Shown here piece after piece: positions 33,683 through 42,304 of a stretch of DNA of 64,000 nt; position 1 is the stretch's first letter, and every line of letters begins with the position of its first letter. The notes beneath the pieces are model-generated. The model had not been told where the DNA came from and did not search any database. It saw only the letters and a list, made by a program, of their open reading frames with translations. The translations under genes were made by a program, and so were the position numbers. Source of the DNA: Sinisalibacter aestuarii (GTDB lineage Bacteria; Pseudomonadota; Alphaproteobacteria; Rhodobacterales; Rhodobacteraceae); the NCBI RefSeq assembly GCF_027923545.1, contig NZ_BROH01000007.1:1-64000 (forward strand). Reading direction: 5' to 3'.

Positions 33683-35025
33683 TGCCCTTTCCGATCTCGG
33701 AGGCCAACCCGCCCGAACATAGCGGCGATCTGCCCGACCGGGCCGATGTGGCGGTGATCGGTGGCGGGGTGATCGGGGTGACCACGGCGCTCTTCCTCGC
33801 CCGCGCCGGCCTGTCGGTGGTGGTGTTGGAAAAGGGCCGTATCGCCGGCGAGCAATCGAGCCGCAACTGGGGCTGGATCCGGGTGCAGGGGCGCGATCGG
33901 GGCGAAATACCCATCGCGCAGGAGGCCCAGCGGCTCTGGCCGGAACTGGCGGCGCAGGTGGATACCGACATTCATCTTACCCAGGGCGGCGTGGCCTATC
34001 TCGCCCGCGACGACGCCGAGATGGGGCGCTTCGCCGACTGGGTGCGGCAGGCAGAGCCGTTTGGCGTGTCTACCCAGATCCTCGATGCCGATGGCGTTGC
34101 ACGGCTGCTGCCGCAGGCGGCGCGGCGCTGGCCGGGCGGCCTCTGGACGCCCACCGACATGCGTGCCGAGCCCTTCGTTACCGTCCCGGCGCTGGCCCGG
34201 CTGGCGGCGAAGGCGGGCGCGGTGATCCGCGAGGCCACCGCCGTGCGGCTGCTCGATGTCGAGGCGGGCCGGGTGACGGGCGTTGTCACCGAGCGGGGCC
34301 GGGTGCGGGCCGATGCGGTGGTGCTGGCGGGCGGCGCCTGGTCGTCGCTTCTGCTGCGCCGCCACGGTATCGCGATCCCGCAGCTTTCGGTGCGGGCCAC
34401 CGCGATGCGCACCGCCGCGCTGCCGGATGTGTTTCAGGGTGGCGCGGTGGATGATCGCCTTGCCTGGCGGCGGCGCGCCGATGGCGGCTATACGCTCGCG
34501 CCGGAAGGGTATCATGAGCTCTATGTCGGCCCCGATGCCGTCCGTGCCTTCTTCGGCTACCTGCCGCAGCTTATCAAAGATCCGATGGGCACCGCGCTGC
34601 GCCCCGCCGCCCCGCGCGGCTTTCCCGATGCCTGGACGACGGCGCGGCGCTGGACAGCGGGCGATGTCTCGCCCTTCGAGAAGATGCGGGTGCTGAACCC
34701 GGCGCCGAACATGGACAAGGTCCGCGCCACCGCCGCCGCGATGGCCGCGACCTTTCCCGGCCTCGGTCCGGTGGAGATCGAAAGCGCCTGGGCGGGGATG
34801 ATCGACACCCTGCCGGATCTGGTGCCGGTGGTGGATCATGCGGCAGAACTGCCCGGCCTCACCATCGCCACCGGCATGTGCGGCCACGGTTTCGGTATCG
34901 GCCCGGGCTTCGGGCGGATCATCGCCAGCATGGTGCAGGGCAAACCGGCCGGCCACGACATGAGCCGGTTCCGGCTGGCGCGGTTCTTCGACGGCCGCAA
35001 GCTGGAGCCGGGGCCGAACCTCTGA
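33679..35025 (+). CDS. FAD-dependent oxidoreductase (DAO/DadA-like)
   Basis: A 448-residue flavoprotein with the N-terminal dinucleotide-binding motif VAVIGGGVIGVTTALFLARAG and the DAO-family ending TGMCGHGFGIGPGFGRIIASM. The middle carries the substrate-binding lobe. Sarcosine oxidase, glycine oxidase and D-amino-acid dehydrogenase all share this layout, so it probably oxidises an amino acid or secondary amine. SSRNWGWIRVQGRD near residue 65 is a distinctive subgroup motif. The start overlaps the preceding stop (ATGA at 33679-33682). Convergent with the DUF2934 gene. Confidence 0.88.
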   Translation: MMPFPISEANPPEHSGDLPDRADVAVIGGGVIGVTTALFLARAGLSVVVLEKGRIAGEQSSRNWGWIRVQGRDRGEIPIAQEAQRLWPELAAQVDTDIHLTQGGVAYLARDDAEMGRFADWVRQAEPFGVSTQILDADGVARLLPQAARRWPGGLWTPTDMRAEPFVTVPALARLAAKAGAVIREATAVRLLDVEAGRVTGVVTERGRVRADAVVLAGGAWSSLLLRRHGIAIPQLSVRATAMRTAALPDVFQGGAVDDRLAWRRRADGGYTLAPEGYHELYVGPDAVRAFFGYLPQLIKDPMGTALRPAAPRGFPDAWTTARRWTAGDVSPFEKMRVLNPAPNMDKVRATAAAMAATFPGLGPVEIESAWAGMIDTLPDLVPVVDHAAELPGLTIATGMCGHGFGIGPGFGRIIASMVQGKPAGHDMSRFRLARFFDGRKLEPGPNL

Positions 35026-35041
35026 CGGTGCGGCCCGGCGC

Positions 35042-35317
35042 TCAGCCTTTCGCGGCGCCTTTCGCCGGGGCCGCTTTCCTGGCCGGCGCTTTCTTCGCAG
35101 CGGGTTTCTTGGCCGCAGGTTTGGCGGCTGCCGCCTTGGCCGCCGGCTTTTTCGCGGCGGGCTTTTTCGCCGGGGCTTTCTTCGGCTTCGCCTCGCTCAG
35201 TTCTTCTTCGGCTTTGAACCAGTAATCCTGGTCTTTTCCGTGCGGGGCACCGTCTTCGATCCACTTGTGATAGGCAGCTTCGCGGATCTGGTCTTCAGTC
35301 ACCTTGGGCTTCGGCAT
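35042..35317 (-). CDS. DUF2934 protein with histone H1-like Lys/Ala/Pro tail
   Basis: A 91-residue protein. Residues 1-40 form a DUF2934 domain (DQIREAAYHKWIEDGAPHGKDQDYWFKAEEEL), while residues 41-91 are composed nearly only of Lys, Ala and Pro in KKPAAK-type repeats, like the C-terminal tail of histone H1 and bacterial AlgP/Hc1-type proteins. The tail should bind nucleic acid or polyanions. A promoter-like sequence lies upstream. Repeat number may vary between strains. Confidence 0.85.
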   Translation of the reverse strand: MPKPKVTEDQIREAAYHKWIEDGAPHGKDQDYWFKAEEELSEAKPKKAPAKKPAAKKPAAKAAAAKPAAKKPAAKKAPARKAAPAKGAAKG

Positions 35318-35353
35318 GGGCGTCCTCTGCGATTAAGTGTTTCGACGATTACA

Positions 35354-35381
35354 AGTATGCGTATCGACGGCTTTGACGCAA
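35354..35381 (-). promoter_or_regulatory. Candidate promoter of the DUF2934 gene
   Basis: On the minus strand, TTGCGT (35381-35376) and CATACT (35359-35354) are separated by 16 bp, a reasonable sigma-70 pair, 37 bp upstream of the start codon at 35317. Read by eye only. Confidence 0.35.
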
Positions 35382-35427
35382 GGTAAGGCCGGATCGCAAC
35401 CGATCCGTGACAGCGATTGATTAAGAA

Positions 35428-36438
35428 TCAACCACCCGTATGGCTCATATGCCGCGACATCTGGCCATCCGCGCGCTGGCGCGAATAGTCGAAGTCATGC
35501 CCTTCGGGCTTGTGGCTGATCGCGTCGCGGATCGCGGCGATGAGCGCCGCGTCGTCATCGGGATGGTCGCGCAAGGGCGCGCGCAGATCGGCGCGGTCCT
35601 CTTGCCCGAGGCACATGTAAAGCTCGCCGGTGCAGGTCATCCGCACCCGGTTGCAGCTTTCGCAGAAATTATGGGTGAGCGGCGTGATGAAGCCGATCTT
35701 CTGCCCGGTCTCTTCCAGCCGCATATAGCGCGCCGGGCCGCCCGAGCGCTCGGTGAGCGGGGTGAGCGTGTAGCGCGTGGCCAGCTTTTCACGCAGATCG
35801 GTGAGCGGCCAGTATTGGTCGAGCCGGGTTTCCGCCTCCATCTCGCCCATCGGCATGACCTCGATCCAGGTCAGGTCCATGTCGCGCGCGGCACAGAATT
35901 CGGTGAGGGCGAACAGCTCGCTTTCGTTGAAATTCTTCAGCGCCACCGCATTCAGCTTGACCCGCAGCCCCGCCTCCTGCGCCGCGTCGAGCCCGGCCAT
36001 CACCTTGGCGAGCGAACCGCGCCGGGTGATCTCGTGGAATTTGTCCGCATCCAGCGTGTCGAGCGAGACATTGATCCGCCGCACCCCGGCCTCGACCAGA
36101 TCGCCGGCAAAGCGGGCAAGCTGCGAGCCGTTGGTGGTGAGCGTCAATTCATCGAGCGCGCCGCTGTCGAGGTGGCGCGACATCGCCCGGAAGAAGGTGA
36201 GGATATCCTTGCGCACCAGCGGCTCGCCGCCGGTGACGCGCAGCTTCCTCACCCCGAGGCCGATGAAGGCCGTCGCCATCCGGTCGAGCTCTTCGAGGCT
36301 GAGCAGCTCTTTCTTGGGCAGAAAGGTCATCTCTTCCGCCATGCAATAGGAGCAGCGAAAGTCGCAGCGGTCCGTCACCGACAGGCGCAGATAGGTGATC
36401 GGCCGTTGAAACGGGTCGATGAGCGGGCGCGTTTCCAT
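35428..36438 (-). CDS. moaA: GTP 3',8-cyclase (molybdenum cofactor synthesis)
   Basis: A 336-residue radical-SAM enzyme carrying out the first step of molybdopterin synthesis from GTP. The N-terminal cluster is C25-x3-C29-x2-C32 (CDFRCSYC), with the C-terminal cluster in [15 protein letters not shown]. The extreme C-terminus is TGG, i.e. it keeps the Gly-Gly needed for activity in this family. Length is normal. moaC and the other mo genes are not in the window. Divergent from a lipoprotein gene with 81 bp between. Confidence 0.95.
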   Translation of the reverse strand: METRPLIDPFQRPITYLRLSVTDRCDFRCSYCMAEEMTFLPKKELLSLEELDRMATAFIGLGVRKLRVTGGEPLVRKDILTFFRAMSRHLDSGALDELTLTTNGSQLARFAGDLVEAGVRRINVSLDTLDADKFHEITRRGSLAKVMAGLDAAQEAGLRVKLNAVALKNFNESELFALTEFCAARDMDLTWIEVMPMGEMEAETRLDQYWPLTDLREKLATRYTLTPLTERSGGPARYMRLEETGQKIGFITPLTHNFCESCNRVRMTCTGELYMCLGQEDRADLRAPLRDHPDDDAALIAAIRDAISHKPEGHDFDYSRQRADGQMSRHMSHTGG

Positions 36439-36519
36439 GATACGAACCTAGAGACTGGGGGCTTCGGGAGCAAGCTCTGCGGCATTGGCGACACGCGGAT
36501 TTGAGCGTAATCTCGCGCC

Positions 36520-36996
36520 ATGCGCTACGCCCTGACGATCGCCCTTGCCCTCTTTCCCGCCGCCTGCGGCCAGTTTGCCCTGCCGGATGAAGACCTTGCG
36601 CCGCCGCCGGGGATGACCCGGCCGATGCCGCGCCCCGGCGCGGGCGGCGTGGCCCCCGCCGGCGCCAACACCGCCGATGCCTTCGACACCACAAGCGCGG
36701 CTGAGCGCGCGGCGGCGCAGGCCGCGCCCGAACCCGCGGGCGAGGCCCGGCTCGGGCGCACGGTGGCAACGCTGGGCAACCCCGCCGATCCCGGCTTCTG
36801 GCTGGAAACGCCGCTGGTCACCGCGTCGCGGCAGGGCCGGGTGGTGGCGGTGGCCAACGGCAAGGCGGTGTCGCTGGAGCTGCGCCCGATCGACGGGCCG
36901 CAAAGCGCGGGCAGCCGGATCTCGCTTCCCGCGCTCAGGCTGCTGGGCGTGGGGCTGACGGGCCTGCACGAGCTTGACGTTTTCGCGGGCGGCTGA
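36520..36996 (+). CDS. Hypothetical lipoprotein
   Basis: A 158-residue protein with a lipoprotein signal (ALFPAAC, Cys near residue 16), a long Pro/Ala/Gly linker to about residue 80, and a C-terminal RlpA-like or small beta domain starting LGRTVATLGNPADPGFW and ending LRLLGVGLTGLHELDVFAG. Such proteins are widespread and poorly named in Rhodobacterales. Predicted outer-membrane lipoprotein. Function unknown. A conserved-looking extragenic element follows its stop codon. Confidence 0.75.
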   Translation: MRYALTIALALFPAACGQFALPDEDLAPPPGMTRPMPRPGAGGVAPAGANTADAFDTTSAAERAAAQAAPEPAGEARLGRTVATLGNPADPGFWLETPLVTASRQGRVVAVANGKAVSLELRPIDGPQSAGSRISLPALRLLGVGLTGLHELDVFAGG

Positions 36997-37013
36997 AAGC
37001 GGAGACTTTTTTG

Positions 37014-37046
37014 CCTCCGGCGGGAGTATTTTTGCAAGGATGAAGG
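37014..37046 (+). repeat. Extragenic GGAGTATTTTT..CAAGGATGAAG element, copy A
   Basis: CTCCGGCGGGAGTATTTTTG followed by CAAGGATGAAGG begins 18 bp after the lipoprotein stop. The inverted CTCC-GGC-GGGAG hairpin plus T-run looks like a terminator, but the downstream CAAGGATGAAG is also conserved in copy B (62426-62450, minus strand), which argues for a dispersed element. It also ends 4 bp from the convergent AlkD-type gene stop. Confidence 0.75.
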
Positions 37047-37050
37047 CGCA

Positions 37051-37728
37051 TCAGGCCAGATACTTGCCCGCTTCCTTGCGGGCGAAGTTTTTCATCCGGT
37101 CGCCATGGGCATCGAGAAAGCCGCGCACCCGGTCGGGATCGTGTTTCGACAACTCGCGCAGCCACCAGGCCACGGCTTTCTGGATGAACCACTCGGGGTC
37201 GTCCACATAGCCTGCCGCCCAGCCGAGCACGCGCTCGCGGATTGCGAGATCGTCGGGTTTGGGGTGATTCTGCTTGGTCCAGGGCAGGGTGATGACGAGT
37301 GCGGCGCGCTTCGTCCAGAGATGGCCGGATCCGGTCCAGCCTTCGACCTCGTCGAGCCGGGTGGGGTCGGCGGTGAGCCGCTTCTGCCCGGCCATGCAGG
37401 CATGGTCGGCAATCGCCCAGGCGTCGAAATCGGGCAGCCAGGAGGTGATCAGCGCCCAGGCCCCGTCGTCGGGCCGCATCCGCGCCTGCGTCAGCAGCTT
37501 GGCCGCCGTGATCCGGGCCTCGTGGATATTGGTCTGCCACAGCGCATCGGCCAGCGCCACGCGCTCGGCCACCGTAAGCTGTTGCCGCCAGCCCTTGGTG
37601 AGATCGTTGATCGCCGGGAGCGGCACGCCGAGATAGGGGCGCTCGACCTTCATATAGGCCGCCACCTGTTCGGCCCGGCCCGGTTCCACCAGGGCGTTGA
37701 GCGCGGCCAGGGCGGCCTCGGGGGTCAC
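37051..37728 (-). CDS. DNA alkylation repair protein (AlkD-like HEAT-repeat)
   Basis: A 225-residue all-helical protein matching the AlkD/AlkC-like DNA glycosylase family (PF08713): MKVERPYLGVPLPAINDLTK near the N-terminus, then WALITSWLPDFDAWAIADH and WFIQKAVAWWLRELSKHDPD, with conserved Trp and Asp. AlkD-type enzymes excise bulky or methylated bases. The GTG start at 37726-37728 overlaps the stop of the PPOX gene by 4 bp (GTGA), giving the downstream end of the glmU-glmS-PPOX-AlkD run. Confidence 0.85.
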   Translation of the reverse strand: MTPEAALAALNALVEPGRAEQVAAYMKVERPYLGVPLPAINDLTKGWRQQLTVAERVALADALWQTNIHEARITAAKLLTQARMRPDDGAWALITSWLPDFDAWAIADHACMAGQKRLTADPTRLDEVEGWTGSGHLWTKRAALVITLPWTKQNHPKPDDLAIRERVLGWAAGYVDDPEWFIQKAVAWWLRELSKHDPDRVRGFLDAHGDRMKNFARKEAGKYLA

Positions 37729-38276
37729 CCGTCGTCTCCGAAAATGCCGGTGGGCGCGCCGTCGATGGTGTGGCGGTTCTTTTCGTCCCAATAGGCGCGG
37801 ATACCCTCTTCGCCCCGGTCGGCGCTCCAGCGCGCCAGCGTGTCGCGTTCGCCGGCGAAGTCGAAATAGGGCACGGCATAGCCACAGGAGGTCTGCACCA
37901 TGTCGACCGACATATCGAACACCTGCCGCGCCCCGAGCGGTGCCCCGAACAGGCCCGACAGCTCTGCCCAATCCGCGTCGCGCTCATGCACCACGCGGGC
38001 GGTGCCATAGGCGCGCAGGATCAGCGGGCGCTTTTCGAACCCGGCCCACATCAGCGTCATCCGGTTGACGCGGGCGAGGTGGCCGGCGCTTTCGTTGCCC
38101 GAGCCGGTGAGGTTGAGCCAGAGGATCCGGTTCGGCCCCATCACCCGCAGGCTGTCGGTGCCCTTGGGGCTGATATTCACCCGCCCATCGGCGGCGGCGG
38201 TGCCGACGAAGAAGATGTGGCTCGCCTCGATGAAGGCGCGGTGGGCATCGCCGATCGCGTCGAACTGTTTGGCCAT
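37725..38276 (-). CDS. Pyridoxamine 5'-phosphate oxidase-family protein
   Basis: A 183-residue split-barrel flavoprotein-like protein of the PPOX putative family: FFVGTAAADGRVNISPKG and RVMGPNRILWLNLTGSGNESAGHL are the FMN-site segments, with a helical C-terminal half. It is not PdxH; members often bind FMN, F420 or heme and their substrates are mostly unknown. Its ATG shares one base with the glmS stop (TAATG), and its own stop overlaps the AlkD-type gene. Translational coupling is likely. Confidence 0.85.
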   Translation of the reverse strand: MAKQFDAIGDAHRAFIEASHIFFVGTAAADGRVNISPKGTDSLRVMGPNRILWLNLTGSGNESAGHLARVNRMTLMWAGFEKRPLILRAYGTARVVHERDADWAELSGLFGAPLGARQVFDMSVDMVQTSCGYAVPYFDFAGERDTLARWSADRGEEGIRAYWDEKNRHTIDGAPTGIFGDDG

Positions 38277-40102
38277 TATTCCACCGTCACCGATTTGGCG
38301 AGGTTGCGCGGCTGGTCCACATCGGTGCCCTTGGCCACGGCGGCGTGATAGGCGAGAAGCTGGGCCGGCACCGCGTAGAGGATCGGTTGCAGGAATTCCG
38401 GCGCGTCGGGCATGGTGATGTGCTTCCACACGCCCGATCCGGCCTGGTCCTTCGCCCGGGCATCGGCCACGAGCAGCACCCGCCCGCCGCGCGCCATCAC
38501 CTCCTGCATGTTCGACACGGTCTTGTCGAACAGCCCGTCATGCGGGGCGAGCACCACTGTAGGCGTGGCCTTGTCGACCAGCGCGATGGGGCCGTGCTTG
38601 AGTTCGCCCGACGGGTAGCCCTCGGCGTGCAGATAGCTGATTTCCTTGAGTTTCAGCGCGCCTTCGAGGGCGAGGGGGAACATCTGGCCACGGCCGAGGA
38701 AGAGCACGTCGCGCGCCTCGGCCACCTCTTCGGCGGCGGCGCGGATCAGTTCGTCGGAGGCGAGCGCATGGCTCATCAGGCCGGGCAGGTGGCGCAGATC
38801 GGTGAGCATCTCGACCATCCCGGCATCGTCGATCTCGCCGCGCGCATGGGCGGCCTTGACCACCAGCACCGCGAAGGTGGTGAGCTGGCAGGTGAAGGCC
38901 TTGGTCGAGGCCACCGCGATTTCGGGCCCGGCATGGATCGGCAGCGCCACGTCGGCCTCGCGGGCGATGGAGCTTTCCGGCACGTTGACCAGCGCCAGCG
39001 TGCGCGCCGCCTTGCCCTCGCTGAAGCGCAGCGCGGCCAGCGTATCGGCGGTTTCGCCCGACTGGCTGACGAAAATCCCCAGCGTGCGCGGCGCGAAGGG
39101 CGGCTCGCGGTAGCGGAACTCGCTCGCCACGTCGATATCGACGGGCAGGCGGGCATAATGCTCAAACCAGTATTTCGCCACCAGACCGGCATAATAGGCG
39201 GTGCCGCAGGCGACGATGGAGAGCCGGTCGATCCCGGCGAAGTCGATGCCTTCGAGGTCCATCATGATCCCATGCGCGTCGGGGCTGACATAGGCGTCGA
39301 GCACCTGGCCGACCACGGTGGGCTGCTCGGCAATCTCCTTCATCATGAAGTGGCGGTGGCCGCCTTTTTCGATCCGGGCCGCATCCATGCGGATCCGGCG
39401 CGCCTCGCGGTTGGCAAGCTTGCCCTCGGCATCGTAGATCGTGGCGCCCGCGCGGGTGATGACCGCCCAGTCGCCCTCTTCGAGATAGGTGATCATATTG
39501 GTCATCGGCGCCAGCGCGATGGCATCGGAGCCGACATACATCTCGCCCTCGCCATGGCCGATGGCGAGCGGGCTGCCCTTGCGCGCGGCGATCATCAGAT
39601 CGTCCTCGCCGTCGAACAGGAACAGGAGCGCAAAGGCGCCTTCGAGCCGGGCGAGCGTGGCGCGCACGGCCTCTTGGGGGCTTTTGCCTTCTTTCATGTA
39701 GGCGCCGACCAGCATCGCGACGGTTTCGGTATCGGTCTCGGATTCGTGCGGGATGCCCTTGGCGGCGAGTTCGGCGCGCAATTCGTGGAAGTTCTCGATG
39801 ATGCCGTTATGCACCACCGCCACGCCGCCAGATCGGTGCGGGTGGGCGTTTACCTCGTTCGGCACGCCGTGGGTGGCCCAGCGGGTATGGCCGATCCCGG
39901 CGCGGCCGGGCAGGGGATCGTGCACCAGCAGGTCGGACAGGTTGACGAGCTTGCCGACGGCGCGGCGGCGGTCGAGCTGGCCCGCCTCGTTGACGGTGGC
40001 GATCCCGGCACTGTCATAGCCGCGATATTCCAGCCGGCGCAGCCCTTCAACGATGATCGGGGCCACTTCATGCTCCCCAAGAACGCCTACAATCCCGCAC
40101 AT
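38276..40102 (-). CDS. glmS: Glutamine-fructose-6-phosphate aminotransferase (isomerising)
   Basis: A 608-residue GlmS. N-terminal glutaminase domain starts MCGIVGVLG with the Cys2 nucleophile; SIS domains follow with SQSGETADTLAAL and the second sugar-phosphate site; the C-terminus ends PRNLAKSVTVE, the conserved tail. Makes glucosamine-6-phosphate for cell-wall and lipopolysaccharide synthesis. The gap to glmU is 62 bp, with a -10-like TATAAT inside a dyad (40122-40155), so it may also have its own promoter. Last of the standard enzymes before two uncharacterised partners. Confidence 0.96.
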   Translation of the reverse strand: MCGIVGVLGEHEVAPIIVEGLRRLEYRGYDSAGIATVNEAGQLDRRRAVGKLVNLSDLLVHDPLPGRAGIGHTRWATHGVPNEVNAHPHRSGGVAVVHNGIIENFHELRAELAAKGIPHESETDTETVAMLVGAYMKEGKSPQEAVRATLARLEGAFALLFLFDGEDDLMIAARKGSPLAIGHGEGEMYVGSDAIALAPMTNMITYLEEGDWAVITRAGATIYDAEGKLANREARRIRMDAARIEKGGHRHFMMKEIAEQPTVVGQVLDAYVSPDAHGIMMDLEGIDFAGIDRLSIVACGTAYYAGLVAKYWFEHYARLPVDIDVASEFRYREPPFAPRTLGIFVSQSGETADTLAALRFSEGKAARTLALVNVPESSIAREADVALPIHAGPEIAVASTKAFTCQLTTFAVLVVKAAHARGEIDDAGMVEMLTDLRHLPGLMSHALASDELIRAAAEEVAEARDVLFLGRGQMFPLALEGALKLKEISYLHAEGYPSGELKHGPIALVDKATPTVVLAPHDGLFDKTVSNMQEVMARGGRVLLVADARAKDQAGSGVWKHITMPDAPEFLQPILYAVPAQLLAYHAAVAKGTDVDQPRNLAKSVTVE

Positions 40103-40121
40103 GGGTCAGATCCTCTCGTGG

Positions 40122-40155
40122 GTTCGATAAGTGATGTGAATTATACTTTTCGAAC
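40122..40155 (-). promoter_or_regulatory. Dyad with TATAAT upstream of glmS
   Basis: On the minus strand GTTCGA (40155-40150) and TCGAAC (40127-40122) form a 6-bp inverted repeat with a 22-bp centre; TATAAT (40145-40140) lies inside. This suggests a repressible glmS promoter, distinct from read-through from glmU. No good -35 hexamer is apparent. Seen by eye; no factor is identified. Confidence 0.4.
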
Positions 40156-40164
40156 GTAAATGTT

Positions 40165-41514
40165 TTAATTCTGCTGCTTTGCCTTCTTGGCCTTTAACTT
40201 TTCATACAACCGGCGCCAATAGCCTTCCTTGATCTCCATCCGTGCCCGGCCCACCGCCATCGCGCCGTCCGGCACGTCGCGGGTGACCACCGTGCCGGTG
40301 GCCGTCATCGCCCCGTCGCCCACCCTGACCGGCGCCACCAGCATCGTGTCGGAGCCGATGAAGCTGTGCGCGCCGATATGGGTGCGGTGCTTGAAGACGC
40401 CATCGTAATTGCAGGTGATCGTGCCGGCGCCGATATTCGCGCCCTCGCCGACGAAGGCGTCGCCAATATAGGTGAGGTGGTTCACCTTGGCCCCGGCGGC
40501 GATCTCGGCATTCTTGATTTCGACGAAATTGCCCACCTTCGCGCCCTCGGCCAGTTCCGCGCCGGGGCGCAGCCGGGCGAAGGGGCCGATCACCGCGTCG
40601 CGGCTCACATGGCAGCCTTCGAGATGGCTGAAGGCGCGGATGCGGGCTTCGTTCTCCACCGTCACGCCGGGGCCGAAAACCACATGCGGCTCGATCACCG
40701 CGTCGCGCCCGATCCAGGTGTCGAAGGCGAAGAACACGGTGTCGGGCGCCACCAGCGTGGCCCCGTTTTCCATCGCTTCGGTGCGTTTGGCGGCCTGAAA
40801 CTGCGCCTCCGCCGCGGCCAGCTCGGCGCGGGTGTTGATCCCCAGCGTCTCGGCCTCGTCGCATTGCACCACCACCGCCGAGAGCCCGCGCGCGCGGGCC
40901 ACTTCGACAATATCGGTGAGGTAATATTCGCCGCTCGCATTGTCGTTGCCGACCGCGTCGATCAGATCGAAAAGCAGGGCGGCATCGGCGGCGACCACGC
41001 CGGAATTGCACAGGCTGATGGCGCGTTCCGCCGCGCTCGCATCCTTGTACTCGACGATCCGTATCAGCGCGCCATCCTCGACCACGAGCCGCCCGTAGCG
41101 CCCCGGATCGGCCGCCTCGAAGCCCAGCACCACCACATCGGCCCCACCGGCGCGAGCCGCCTGCATCGCTTCCAGCGTTTCGCCGGAGATGAAGGGCGTA
41201 TCGCCATAGAGCACCACCGCATCGCCCGCAGCACCATCGAGCGCGGGCCGGGCCTGCGCCACCGCATGGGCGGTGCCAAGCTGCTCCTCCTGCACCACCA
41301 CGGTGATCTCGTCATCGAGGGCTCTGGCGGATTTCGTCACCGCCTCGGCGCCATGCCCGGCGACGAGAACCACATGTTCAGGCTCCAGCGCCCGGCCCGC
41401 CGCCAGCGCATGGGCGAAGAGCGGCACGCCGCCAAGCTCGTGCAGGACTTTCGGCCGGTCCGACATCATCCGCGTGCCCTGACCGGCGGCGAGAACAATA
41501 AGGCTTGTGGGCAT
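40165..41514 (-). CDS. glmU: Bifunctional GlcNAc-1-phosphate uridyltransferase/GlcN-1-phosphate acetyltransferase
   Basis: A 449-residue GlmU. The N-terminal pyrophosphorylase domain starts SLIVLAAGQGTRM and includes EEQLGTAHAV and YYLTDIVE; the C-terminal left-handed beta-helix has hexapeptide repeats (IGAGTITCNYDG, IGSDTMLVAPV). It makes UDP-GlcNAc, the next steps after GlmS product conversion. Slightly shorter than E. coli GlmU (456). Same strand as glmS. The divergent phosphatase gene starts 97 bp away. Confidence 0.96.
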   Translation of the reverse strand: MPTSLIVLAAGQGTRMMSDRPKVLHELGGVPLFAHALAAGRALEPEHVVLVAGHGAEAVTKSARALDDEITVVVQEEQLGTAHAVAQARPALDGAAGDAVVLYGDTPFISGETLEAMQAARAGGADVVVLGFEAADPGRYGRLVVEDGALIRIVEYKDASAAERAISLCNSGVVAADAALLFDLIDAVGNDNASGEYYLTDIVEVARARGLSAVVVQCDEAETLGINTRAELAAAEAQFQAAKRTEAMENGATLVAPDTVFFAFDTWIGRDAVIEPHVVFGPGVTVENEARIRAFSHLEGCHVSRDAVIGPFARLRPGAELAEGAKVGNFVEIKNAEIAAGAKVNHLTYIGDAFVGEGANIGAGTITCNYDGVFKHRTHIGAHSFIGSDTMLVAPVRVGDGAMTATGTVVTRDVPDGAMAVGRARMEIKEGYWRRLYEKLKAKKAKQQN

Positions 41515-41610
41515 GATCTGCTCTTTCCAATCGCTTTCGACCGTTTTACCCCGGCTCTGTCAGGCTGCAAGCGGAATGCCGCCGGGCAGAGCATAACGGC
41601 GGAGAGGCGG

Positions 41611-42273
41611 ATGCGCACGGTGATATTCGATCTCGACGGTACGCTTGCCGACACCGCCGCCGACATGATCGCGGCGGCCAATGCCTGTTTTCGCGCCCTT
41701 GGGGCGGGCGACCTGCTCGATCCGGGCGCGGATGCGGCCACGGCCTTCCATGGCGGGCGGGCGATGCTGCGGCTTGGCTTTGCGCGGCTCGGGCAGGGCG
41801 GTGAGGCGGAGGTGGATGCGGCTTTTCCCACCTTCATCGCGCAGTACGAGGCCGATCTGGTCAGCCGCAGCCGCTTCTATCCCGGTGCCCGCGATGCGGT
41901 GGAGCGGCTGAAAGCGGCGGGCGACCGGGTGGCGGTGTGCACCAACAAGCCCGAGGCGCTGGCGCTGGGCGTGCTGGCGGGGCTGGGGGCTGCCGATCTG
42001 TTCGATGCGGTGATCGGCGCCGATACGCTGCCCAGCCGCAAGCCCGATCCGGCCCCCTACCGCGCCGCGGTGGAGCGGGCGGGGGGCGTGCTCGCGCGGT
42101 CGATGATGATCGGCGATACCGGGACCGACCTTGCCACCGCCCGCGCCGCCGGCGTGCCCTGCGCGCTCGTCACCTTCACCGCCAATGCCGCCGAAGTGGC
42201 CGCGCTCGACCCGGAGGCGCGGCTTGGATCGTTCGACGGGCTCGATGCGGTGGTGGCGCGTCTCCTCGGTTGA
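41611..42273 (+). CDS. gph: HAD-family phosphatase, phosphoglycolate phosphatase-like
   Basis: A 220-residue HAD hydrolase: motif I FDLDGTLADT (nucleophile Asp8), motif II AVCTNKP, Lys in SRKPDPAPY, motif III MIGDTGTD. The helical cap between motifs I and II fits Gph. Phosphoglycolate phosphatase removes 2-phosphoglycolate; substrate specificity is inferred. GGCGGAGAGGCGG precedes the ATG. The DegT-type gene starts 31 bp after its stop. Confidence 0.85.
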   Translation: MRTVIFDLDGTLADTAADMIAAANACFRALGAGDLLDPGADAATAFHGGRAMLRLGFARLGQGGEAEVDAAFPTFIAQYEADLVSRSRFYPGARDAVERLKAAGDRVAVCTNKPEALALGVLAGLGAADLFDAVIGADTLPSRKPDPAPYRAAVERAGGVLARSMMIGDTGTDLATARAAGVPCALVTFTANAAEVAALDPEARLGSFDGLDAVVARLLG

Positions 42274-42304
42274 CCGGCGGCGCGCGGCGCAGCAAGGTCG
42301 CGCC

